Assembly (NCBI GenBank): GCA_025928435.1
Contig: JAICJM010000106.1
Coordinates: 1 to 13,105 of the forward strand
DNA length: 13,105 bases
From: Thermoleophilia bacterium
Lineage (GTDB): Bacteria > Actinomycetota > Thermoleophilia > Gaiellales > JAICJC01
Direction of reading: 5' to 3'
The notes below the pieces were generated by a model. It did not search any database. It saw nothing but the letters and a program-made list of their open reading frames with translations, and was not told the DNA's origin. Shown here in pieces: positions 5,986 through 12,264 of this stretch. The translations under genes were made by a program, and so were the position numbers. Numbering within the stretch: the stretch's first letter is position 1; each line of letters begins with the position of its first letter.

Positions 5986-6873
5986 ATGGCGAACCAGAAG
6001 ACCCGCCAGCAGCGGCGTGCGACCGAGCGGGAGCGCGGCGAGCGGCTGACCTCCCAGCCGCCGAAGCGTGGGGGCGTGAGCCCGATGCTGCTCGCCGTCG
6101 GCGGCATCGTCGGCCTGCTGGTGGTGATCGCGGCGCTCGTCGGCGCGAAGCTGCTCCAGAGCTCGCCCAAGCCGGCCAAGCGCACCGGCCTCGCGCCCGC
6201 ATCGGTCGTCAAGGACGTGTCCAGCGTGCCGGCGTCGACCTTCAACACGATCGGCGCCGTGTCCGGCATCGGCGGCATGACGAACATCGGCGGCAAGCCG
6301 CTGACCGAAGGCGGCAAGCCCGTCGTGCTCTACATCGGCGCCGAGTACTGCCCCTTCTGTGCCGCCGAGCGGTGGCCGCTCGTGACGGCGCTCTCGCGCT
6401 TCGGCACCTTCACCGACCTGGGCGCGACCCACTCCGCCACGAACGACGTCTACCCGAACACGCCCACCTTCTCGTTCCACAAGGCGAAGTACTCGAGCAG
6501 GTACATCGCCCTCCAGTCGGTCGAGCTCTACGGCAACCGCCCGGTGAACGGCAAGTACCAGCCGCTCGAGAAGCCGAACGCGCAGCAGGACGCGCTCATC
6601 CGCAAGTACGACCCCAAGGGCACGATCCCGTTCATCTACTTCGGCCAGTACCTGCAGACCGACGCCAGCTACAACCCGCAGATCCTGGCGGGGATGACGA
6701 TGCCGCAGGTCGGGACGGCGGTGGGCGACATCAACACCGACCAGAGCGTCGCCATCCTCGGCAGCGCGAACCAGATCACCGCGGCGATCTGCGCGGAGAC
6801 CGGCGGTCAGCCGGCGAGCGTCTGCTCGACGCCGGGCGTGGCCGCCGCTGCGAAGCACCTGCCCAAGTCGTGA
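5986..6873 (+). CDS. Membrane-anchored DUF929-family thioredoxin-fold protein
   Basis: This 295-aa protein has a strongly basic cytoplasmic tail (1-30, KTRQQRRATERERGER), one membrane helix (about 33-55), and a large extracytoplasmic domain. The domain has PVVLYIGAEYCPFCAAERWP (112-131): a strand, then a CPFC redox motif (Cys122, Cys125) as in thioredoxin-fold oxidoreductases. KGTIPFIYFG (211-220) supplies the proline that faces the active site. These features and the segment FGTFTDLGATHS match the DUF929 family as I remember it. Two further cysteines (269, 280) could form a second disulfide. It probably makes or shuttles disulfides in exported proteins. The next gene, overlapping by 4 bases, is a VKOR that could reoxidise it. 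A reductive role is possible but less likely with VKOR as partner. Confidence 0.85.
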   Translation: MANQKTRQQRRATERERGERLTSQPPKRGGVSPMLLAVGGIVGLLVVIAALVGAKLLQSSPKPAKRTGLAPASVVKDVSSVPASTFNTIGAVSGIGGMTNIGGKPLTEGGKPVVLYIGAEYCPFCAAERWPLVTALSRFGTFTDLGATHSATNDVYPNTPTFSFHKAKYSSRYIALQSVELYGNRPVNGKYQPLEKPNAQQDALIRKYDPKGTIPFIYFGQYLQTDASYNPQILAGMTMPQVGTAVGDINTDQSVAILGSANQITAAICAETGGQPASVCSTPGVAAAAKHLPKS

Positions 6874-7343
6874 CCGCCGCCCGCCCGGTGCCGGCGTGGG
6901 TGCTGGGCTCGTCCGCGCTCCTGGTCGTGATCGGCCTCGCCGGCGCCGTCTACCTGACGCTGACGCACTTCACGGACACCGTCCGGCTCGCGTGCTCGGA
7001 CAGCGGGACGATCGACTGCGCCAGGGTGACGACGAGCCCGCAGTCGTACATCCTCGGCATCCCGGTGGCCGTGCTCGGCCTCGTCTTCTTCCTCGTCTAC
7101 GCCGCCCTGTGCGCGCCGCCGGCCTGGCGCTCGCCGCAGCCGCTCGTGCGCTGCGCCCGCCTCGCCTGGGCGATCGGCGGCGTCGCCACCGTCGTCTACC
7201 TGATCTACGCCGAGCTGTTCGAGATCGACGCCATCTGCCTGTGGTGCTCGCTCGTCCACGTCGTCACGATCGCGCTCTTCGTCGTCGTGGCGATGGGGGA
7301 GGCGCTGCTCGAAGGGTCGTCGTCCGGCGTCCCGGCCGGGTAA
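6870..7343 (+). CDS. Vitamin K epoxide reductase (VKOR) family disulfide oxidoreductase
   Basis: This 157-aa integral membrane protein starts at GTG 6870, overlapping the previous TGA. It has about four membrane helices (roughly 8-31, 60-82, 97-117, 122-144). The loop after helix 1 carries Cys42 and Cys50 (CSDSGTIDC), and the start of the last helix carries CLWC (Cys123, Cys126), the quinone-side CxxC of VKOR. SPQSYILGIPVAVLG (56-70) is also typical. Bacterial VKORs take electrons from a thioredoxin-like partner through the loop cysteines and pass them to quinone, as DsbB does. The adjacent CPFC protein is the obvious partner, here encoded separately rather than fused as in some bacteria. No ribosome binding site is obvious, so translation is probably coupled. 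Confidence 0.93.
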   Translation: MTAARPVPAWVLGSSALLVVIGLAGAVYLTLTHFTDTVRLACSDSGTIDCARVTTSPQSYILGIPVAVLGLVFFLVYAALCAPPAWRSPQPLVRCARLAWAIGGVATVVYLIYAELFEIDAICLWCSLVHVVTIALFVVVAMGEALLEGSSSGVPAG

Positions 7344-7346
7344 CAT
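7341..7346 (+). promoter_or_regulatory. -10-like box overlapping the VKOR stop
   Basis: TAACAT includes the TAA stop of the VKOR gene (7341-7343) and lies 8 bases before the ATG at 7355. The predicted transcription start is within two bases of that ATG. No Shine-Dalgarno sequence or clear -35 is seen. Confidence 0.35.
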
Positions 7347-7354
7347 CCGCGCCC

Positions 7355-7453
7355 ATGACGACCCCTCCGACCTCGACGTCGCGCTGGTGGGTGCTGGTGA
7401 TGACGCTCGTCCTGCTGGGGGCGCTGGTGCTGATCGTCTACGTGAGCAAGTAG
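7355..7453 (+). CDS. Small single-pass membrane protein (32 aa)
   Basis: A 32-codon ORF sits in the gap between the VKOR and aldehyde dehydrogenase genes. The product is a short polar N-terminus (TTPPTSTS), Arg-Trp-Trp, one unbroken hydrophobic helix (about 11-30, VLVMTLVLLGALVLIVYV), and a Ser-Lys end, typical of a real membrane microprotein rather than chance. Third positions are almost all G or C. It fills 7355-7453 almost exactly, and its stop is 5 bases before the GTG of the next gene. I do not know its function; it might associate with VKOR or another membrane complex. Confidence 0.65.
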   Translation: MTTPPTSTSRWWVLVMTLVLLGALVLIVYVSK

Positions 7454-7458
7454 CCGCC

Positions 7459-8859
7459 GTGGCCGCGGCCGCCACCGCAGACATCGTCAGCGAGAACCCG
7501 GCCGACCCCGCCGACCGCATCGGGAGCTTCCAGCCCGGCGGCGGCATCGATGTCGACCGGGCCGTCTCGGCGGCGCGCGACGCGGCGACGGGCTACACGG
7601 CGCTGCCGGCCCAGGCCCGTGCCGACGCGCTCAACCGGGCCGCTGCCAGGGTGGAGGCGCGCGCCGCGGAGCTGGCCGAGCTCGTCCGCCGCGAGGTGGG
7701 AAAGCCGGTGCTCGAGGCCCGCGGCGAGGTCGCCCGCACGGCGGCCATCCTGCGCTACCACGCCCAGGCGGCGCTCGACCCCGACGGCGACACCTTCCCG
7801 TCCGGCGACGGCCGCTCGCTGCTCATGGCCCGGCGCCGACCGCGCGGCGTCGTCGGTCTGATCACGCCCTGGAACTTCCCCATCGCGATCCCGGCCTGGA
7901 AGCTCGCGCCCGCGCTCGCCTACGGCAACGCGTGCGTCTGGAAGCCCTCGCCGTTCTCGCCCGCATGCGCCGAGGCGCTGCTCGAGTGCCTCGCGCCCGA
8001 GCTGCCGGCGCCCGTCGTGCAGATGGTGCAGGGCCGCGCCGACGCCGGAGCCGCCCTGGTCGGCCACCCCGGGGTGAACGCGATCTCGTTCACCGGGTCG
8101 GTCGCGACCGGCAACACCGTCGCCCGGATGGCGGTCGAGCGCGGCGCCGCCGCGCAGTGCGAGATGGGCGGCCAGAACGCCTCGATCGTGCTCGCCGACG
8201 CCGACCTCGAGGCGGCCGCGGCGACGATCGCGACCGCGGCGATGGGCTACGCGGGCCAGAAGTGCACGGCGACGAGCCGCGTGATCTGCGACGGCCCGGT
8301 CGCGGCGGAGATGCGCGACGCCCTGGTCGCGGCCGTCGAGGGGCTCGCGATCGAGGATCCCGCCGACGAGGCCTGCCGGGTCGGACCGCTGATCTCGGCC
8401 GACGCCCGCGACGCCGCCGCGGCGGCCGTCAAGCGTGGGGTGGAGGCAGGTGGCCGGCTGCTCGCCGGGGGCGGGCCTCTGGACGCGCCTGGGAACTACC
8501 TGGCGCCGGCCCTGGTCGAGGTGGACGACCCGTCCGCGGAGCTGGCCCAGGAAGAGGTGTTCGCGCCGGTGTGCGCGCTCATGCGCACGGACGGGGCGGA
8601 CGCGGCGGTGGAGCTCGCCAACGGCGTCCGCCACGGGCTCGTCACGGCCGTCTTCACGCGCGACCTCGACCGCGTGCTCGACCTGGCCAACCGGCTCGAC
8701 ACCGGCCTCGTGCGCATCAACCAGCCGACGTCCGGCGTCGACCTGCACACGCCGTTCGGCGGCGAGAAGGCATCGGGCCTGGGGCCGCGCGAGCAGGGCA
8801 AGGCCGCGCGCGAGTTCTACACCAGCCTGCGCACGGTGCTGATCTCGCCCTCGTGCTAA
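7459..8859 (+). CDS. NAD(P)-dependent aldehyde dehydrogenase family protein
   Basis: This 466-aa protein uses the GTG at 7459; an earlier in-frame start would run through the small membrane gene. The aldehyde dehydrogenase fold is complete: TPWNFPI with Asn139, WKPSP with Lys162, the cofactor-loop FTGS (211-214), the general base Glu235 in CEMGGQN, the catalytic Cys269 in GQKCTATSRV, and EEVFAPV (365-371) with Glu366. PFGGEKASGLGPREQG near the end is also characteristic. CEMGGQN and CTATSRV recall the alpha-ketoglutarate semialdehyde (2,5-dioxovalerate) dehydrogenase group, but the substrate cannot be fixed from sequence alone. It oxidises an aldehyde to the acid with NAD or NADP in the cytoplasm. 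It may be co-transcribed with the small membrane gene. Its TAA overlaps a possible -10 for the next operon. Confidence 0.94.
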   Translation: MAAAATADIVSENPADPADRIGSFQPGGGIDVDRAVSAARDAATGYTALPAQARADALNRAAARVEARAAELAELVRREVGKPVLEARGEVARTAAILRYHAQAALDPDGDTFPSGDGRSLLMARRRPRGVVGLITPWNFPIAIPAWKLAPALAYGNACVWKPSPFSPACAEALLECLAPELPAPVVQMVQGRADAGAALVGHPGVNAISFTGSVATGNTVARMAVERGAAAQCEMGGQNASIVLADADLEAAAATIATAAMGYAGQKCTATSRVICDGPVAAEMRDALVAAVEGLAIEDPADEACRVGPLISADARDAAAAAVKRGVEAGGRLLAGGGPLDAPGNYLAPALVEVDDPSAELAQEEVFAPVCALMRTDGADAAVELANGVRHGLVTAVFTRDLDRVLDLANRLDTGLVRINQPTSGVDLHTPFGGEKASGLGPREQGKAAREFYTSLRTVLISPSC

Positions 8860-8876
8860 AGTAGTCACGAGGTCTA
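8857..8876 (+). promoter_or_regulatory. Promoter and candidate NrtR operator of the NAD salvage operon
   Basis: This is the most AT-rich spot between the two genes. TAAAGT (8857-8862) is a fair -10, and TAGTC-N5-GTCTA (8862-8876) is an imperfect inverted repeat (4 of 5 positions match) between it and the GTG at 8880. GAGG at 8869-8872 is the ribosome binding site. NrtR regulators usually bind a palindrome before their own operon, so self-repression here is plausible. No good -35 is seen. Confidence 0.4.
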
Positions 8877-8879
8877 TAA

Positions 8880-9578
8880 GTGGCCGAGGCCCAACATCCG
8901 CGCGTCGCTGCCGATGTCGCCGTGTTCGCCTTCCGGGACGGGGCCATGAACGTCCTCCTCGTGCGCCGGCGGTACGAGCCGTACGAGAGCTACTGGGCGT
9001 TCCCGGGCGGCCTCATCCGCTCGGACGAGACGCTCGAGGAGGCGGCCGAGCGTGAGCTGCGCGAGGAGACCAACGTCACCGACACCTACATGGAGCAGCT
9101 GGCGACGTTCTCGGAGCTCGACCGCGATCCGCGCGGGCGGGTGATCTCGTGCTGCTACCTGGCCCTCGTCGACGGCGGCAGGGTGCGGCTGCGGCCCGGC
9201 TCCGACGCGCGCGAGGCCGCCTGGCGGCCGCTCGAGCCGCTGCTGCGCGACACGGAGGGGAGGACGGTGCTCGCCTTCGACCACGACCGCATCCTGGCGT
9301 ACGCCCGCCAGCGGCTCGCCTACAAGCTCGAGTACCAGAACGTGGCCTGGAGCCTGCTGCCCGAGACCTTCACGCTCTCGGAGCTGCGGCGCGTGTACGA
9401 GGCCGGGATCGGGCGGGCGTTCGAGCCGAACAACTTCCGCCGCATCGCGCTGGGGTGGGGGGTGCTGGCGGAGTCGGGCGAGCGGCCCACCGGCGGCCGC
9501 CCGGCCGCGATCTACCGGTTCGCGGACCGCCGGCCCCTGATCCTGGCGCAGAGCGCCCGCTACCGGAGGTCGGCGTGA
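8880..9578 (+). CDS. nrtR: NrtR-type transcriptional regulator of NAD metabolism (Nudix domain plus winged helix)
   Basis: The start is GTG 8880, with GAGG seven bases ahead. The 232-aa product has an N-terminal Nudix domain (about 8-130) and a C-terminal winged helix (about 140-232). The Nudix box runs 44-66: Gly44, Glu50, Arg58-Glu59, Glu62-Glu63 all fit, but the usual Gly at 65 is Asn. LAFDHDRILAYARQRLAYKL and LLPETFTLSELRRVYEAGIG (159-178) are the NrtR signature, followed by NNFRR. NrtR proteins repress NAD synthesis and salvage genes and release DNA on binding ADP-ribose. The two genes downstream, coupled by 4-base overlaps, are both NAD salvage genes, which confirms the call. Whether the near-intact Nudix box still hydrolyses a nucleotide is open. 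Confidence 0.95.
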   Translation: MAEAQHPRVAADVAVFAFRDGAMNVLLVRRRYEPYESYWAFPGGLIRSDETLEEAAERELREETNVTDTYMEQLATFSELDRDPRGRVISCCYLALVDGGRVRLRPGSDAREAAWRPLEPLLRDTEGRTVLAFDHDRILAYARQRLAYKLEYQNVAWSLLPETFTLSELRRVYEAGIGRAFEPNNFRRIALGWGVLAESGERPTGGRPAAIYRFADRRPLILAQSARYRRSA

Positions 9579-10879
9579 TCACCTGGCCTCCGATCGAGCT
9601 GCTGACCGACGAGTACCAGCTCGCGATGGCCGACTCGTACCTGGCCCAGGGCAAGGCCGAGGGCGAGGTCGCGTTCGAGCTCTTCGTGCGGGCGCTGCCG
9701 CAGGACCGCGGCTTCCTGGTCGCGGCCGGCCTCGAGCGCGTCTGCGAGTACCTGACGAGCTTCCGGTTCGGGACGGAGGCGATCGACTACCTGCGCCGCT
9801 CGCACACGGTCAGCGACCCGCTCCTGCGCCATTTGGCGTCCCTGCGGTTCCAGGGGAACGTCGACGCCGTCCCCGAGGGCACGGTCGTGCACGCCGGCGA
9901 GCCGCTCCTGCGGGTCGAGGGCGGCCGGCTGGCCTGCCAGCTGGCCGAGACCTTCCTGCTGAACCAGGTCAACTTCCAGACCCTGATCGCGACGAAGGCG
10001 GCCCGGATCGTGGCCGCCGCCGGCGGGCGGCCGGTGGTCGACTTCGGCTTCCGCCGCGCCCACGGCGCCGACGCCGGGCTGCTCGCGGCCCGCGCGGCCT
10101 ACATCGGCGGCTGCGCCGCCACCGCCACCGTCGCGGCCGGGCTCCTGTGGGGCATCCCCACCTCGGGGACGATGGCGCACAGCTACGTGCTCTCGTTCCC
10201 GACTGACGTCGAGGCCTTCTGCGCGTTCATGCGCGACCACCCCGACCGCTCGACGCTCCTGATCGACACCCACGACGCGATCAGCGGCGCCCGCGCCGCC
10301 TGTCGGGCGTCCCAGATAACGGGCATCGTGCCCCAGGCCGTCCGGCTCGACTCCGGAGACCTGGTCGAGGTGACGAGCGCCGTGCGCGAGATCCTGGACG
10401 CGGGCGGCTGCACCGAGACGCAGATCGTCTGCTCGGGCGACCTGGACGAGTACCGGATCGCGAAGCTGCTCGCCGCCGGGGCGCCCATCGACGGGTTCGG
10501 CGTCGGCACGGCGCTGACGACGTCCAACGACGCGCCGGCGCTGGGCGGCGTCTACAAGCTGGTGGAGAGCGACGGCCGCCCGGTGATGAAGGCGGCCGGG
10601 TCCAAGTCGAACCTGCCCGGCCGTCACCAGGTGTTCCGCACGGTCGCGGGCGACGTGATCGGGCTCGTCGGCGAGGACGTCGTCGGCGCGCCGCTGCTCG
10701 AGCCCGTCATCCGGGCCGGCGCGCTGGTCGCGCCGCCCACGTCGCTGGATGAGATCCGCAACCGCGCCGCCGCCCAGATTGCCGCACTGCCCGAGCGGGT
10801 ACGCGCGCTGCGCGACCCCGACACCATGCCGCCGGTGCACTCGCCGCGGCTCGCCGCCCTCGAGGAGGAACTGTCATGA
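9575..10879 (+). CDS. pncB: Nicotinate phosphoribosyltransferase
   Basis: This 434-aa protein starts at GTG 9575, overlapping the nrtR stop, with GGAGGT at 9565-9570. LLTDEYQLAMADSYL (9-23) is the typical N-terminus. DFGFRRAHG (156-164), SGTMAHSYV with the phospho-accepting His202, RLDSGDL (257-263), and GFGVGTALTTS (307-317) line the active site. It joins nicotinate to phosphoribosyl pyrophosphate to give nicotinate mononucleotide, with ATP hydrolysis improving the yield. In this operon the preceding step (nicotinamide to nicotinate) and the last step (NAD synthetase) are in the next gene. The middle adenylyl transfer (NadD) is not in the window. The enzyme looks complete. Expression should follow NrtR control. 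Confidence 0.96.
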   Translation: MITWPPIELLTDEYQLAMADSYLAQGKAEGEVAFELFVRALPQDRGFLVAAGLERVCEYLTSFRFGTEAIDYLRRSHTVSDPLLRHLASLRFQGNVDAVPEGTVVHAGEPLLRVEGGRLACQLAETFLLNQVNFQTLIATKAARIVAAAGGRPVVDFGFRRAHGADAGLLAARAAYIGGCAATATVAAGLLWGIPTSGTMAHSYVLSFPTDVEAFCAFMRDHPDRSTLLIDTHDAISGARAACRASQITGIVPQAVRLDSGDLVEVTSAVREILDAGGCTETQIVCSGDLDEYRIAKLLAAGAPIDGFGVGTALTTSNDAPALGGVYKLVESDGRPVMKAAGSKSNLPGRHQVFRTVAGDVIGLVGEDVVGAPLLEPVIRAGALVAPPTSLDEIRNRAAAQIAALPERVRALRDPDTMPPVHSPRLAALEEELS

Positions 10880-12216
10880 CCGGCTCCGACCCGGCCACGG
10901 CCCTGATCGTGGTCGACATGCAGAACGACTTCTGCCCCGGCGGCGCCCTGGGAGTGGCCGGGGGCGATCTGCTCGGGCCCGCCCTCGGGCGTGCTGCCGA
11001 GGGCGCCGGCACGGTCGTCGCCACGCGCGACCACCACCCGGCGAACCACGTCTCCTTCTCCTCCCGCGGCGGCCCGTGGCCGTCGCACTGCGTCGTCGGG
11101 ACGCCGGGCGCGGAGCTGCACCCGTCGGTTGCGGGCATCCGCTTCGACCTCGTCCAGGACAAGAGCAGCGACGCCGACGTCGAGACGTACTCGGGATTCG
11201 ACGGCACCGGCCTCGCCGACTACCTGCGCGGGCGCGGGGTCACGCGGGTCGTGATCGGCGGCCTCGCCACCGACTACTGCGTGCGCGCGACGGCGCTGCA
11301 CGCGATCCGGGAGGGGTTCGAGACGACCGTCCTGACCGATGCCATCGCCGCCGTGGAGGTCGCGCCCGGCGACGGCCGTGCGGCGCTCGCCGAGGTGGCG
11401 GCCGCGGGCGGCAGGCTCGACCGGCTCGAGCTGCTGCGCGACGATGCGGCGCTGCGCCCGATCCTCGACCGCAAGGCGGAGCGGCTGCGCGAGGTGATGG
11501 ACGCGGCGGGGCGGGGGAGGGTCGTGATCGGCCTCTCCGGAGGGATCGACTCGGCGGTCGCGATGGCGTTCGCGGCCCGCACGCTCGGTCCGGAGCACGT
11601 GGTCGCGGTGCGGCTGCCGTCGCGCCACACCGAGCAGGTGCACATCGACGACGCCGAAGCCTCGGCGGCCGCCGCCGGGCTTCCGGCGGAGAACCTGCTG
11701 ACGGTCTCGATCGACCCGATCGTCGACGCGCTGGCCGCGGGCCGGCCGACGCTGCGCGAGTCGGACATCCGCGAGGGCAACGCGAGCGCGCGGGCGCGCA
11801 TGATCCTCATCTACGACCTGGCCCAGGAGCACCACGCGCTCGTCCTCGGCACCGAGAACCGCACGGAGAACCTGCTCGGCTACTTCACCCGCTTCGGCGA
11901 CGCCGCGTCCGACATCGAGCCGATCGCCGACCTCTACAAGACCGAAGTGCGTGCCGCCGCACGTGTGCTGGGGCAGCCCGAGGCGGTGCTCGACAAGCAC
12001 CCGACGGCGGGCCTGTGGGGCGGCCAGACCGACGAGGACGAGCTCGGGTTCACCTACCGCGACGCCGATCTGGGGCTGGTCGCCATGTTCGACCTGGGTA
12101 TGACGCCCGAGGCGGCGGCGGAGCGCACGGGCGTCGACCTCGACGTCGTGCGGCGGGTCAGGGCGCGCGCCGACGCGGTGGCGTGGAAGCACGACGTGCC
12201 GCACGCGCTGGCATGA
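10876..12216 (+). CDS. pncA-nadE: Nicotinamidase-NAD synthetase fusion (PncA-NadE)
   Basis: One unbroken 446-codon frame starts at ATG 10876 (overlapping the pncB stop, with a strong GAGGAGG at 10862-10868). Residues 1-185 are a nicotinamidase: Asp14 in VVDMQNDF, Lys96 and Cys135 (in TDYCV) form the catalytic triad, and Asp52, His54 and His71 the metal site. After a linker of about 10-15 residues, residues 195-446 are an ammonia-dependent NAD synthetase: P-loop SGGIDS (221-226), GTENRTENLLGYFTRFGD (325-342), DLYKTEVR (352-359), and GLWGGQTDEDELGFTY (379-394). There is no glutaminase domain. The first half turns nicotinamide into nicotinate plus ammonia; the second uses ammonia and ATP to turn nicotinate adenine dinucleotide into NAD. 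Both active sites look intact, so direct use of released ammonia is plausible but unproven. Confidence 0.95.
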   Translation: MTGSDPATALIVVDMQNDFCPGGALGVAGGDLLGPALGRAAEGAGTVVATRDHHPANHVSFSSRGGPWPSHCVVGTPGAELHPSVAGIRFDLVQDKSSDADVETYSGFDGTGLADYLRGRGVTRVVIGGLATDYCVRATALHAIREGFETTVLTDAIAAVEVAPGDGRAALAEVAAAGGRLDRLELLRDDAALRPILDRKAERLREVMDAAGRGRVVIGLSGGIDSAVAMAFAARTLGPEHVVAVRLPSRHTEQVHIDDAEASAAAAGLPAENLLTVSIDPIVDALAAGRPTLRESDIREGNASARARMILIYDLAQEHHALVLGTENRTENLLGYFTRFGDAASDIEPIADLYKTEVRAAARVLGQPEAVLDKHPTAGLWGGQTDEDELGFTYRDADLGLVAMFDLGMTPEAAAERTGVDLDVVRRVRARADAVAWKHDVPHALA

Positions 12217-12257
12217 AAAAATGGGGACTGTCCCCGCTTCGGCGGGGACAGTCCCCA
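12216..12257 (-). terminator. Intrinsic terminator for the sigma factor gene, hairpin with TTCG/CGAA loop
   Basis: Bases 12222-12237 and 12242-12257 form a perfect 16-bp stem around a 4-base loop (TTCG on the + strand, closed by C-G; CGAA on the minus strand). On the minus strand the stem is followed directly by six T (complement of 12216-12221), a classic rho-independent terminator seven bases after the sigma gene stop. On the + strand there is no T-tract, but the hairpin lies five bases after the fusion gene stop and may stall or protect that transcript. Each arm contains the palindrome GGGGAC-T-GTCCCC (or its A-centred version), so the element is a palindrome made of palindromes. Confidence 0.88.
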
Positions 12258-12264
12258 GGTACTG

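Noticed and set aside
7387..7458. Longer aldehyde dehydrogenase starting at 7387
   Set aside because: The added residues are low-complexity and overlap the small membrane protein in another frame; the GTG at 7459 gives a normal family length.
9560..10840. Minus-strand ORF of 426 codons opposite pncB
   Set aside because: Low-complexity translation with many Gly, Arg and Asp; the plus strand encodes an unmistakable nicotinate phosphoribosyltransferase.
11497..12216. Separate NadE expressed from an internal ATG at residue 208 of the fusion
   Set aside because: It would cut into the helix before the P-loop, and the only GAGG nearby is too close; the continuous frame and strong upstream ribosome binding site favour a true fusion.
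12222..12257. Hairpin as a phage or integron attachment site
   Set aside because: No integrase, tRNA or direct repeats nearby; the minus-strand T-tract and position right after the sigma gene fit a terminator.
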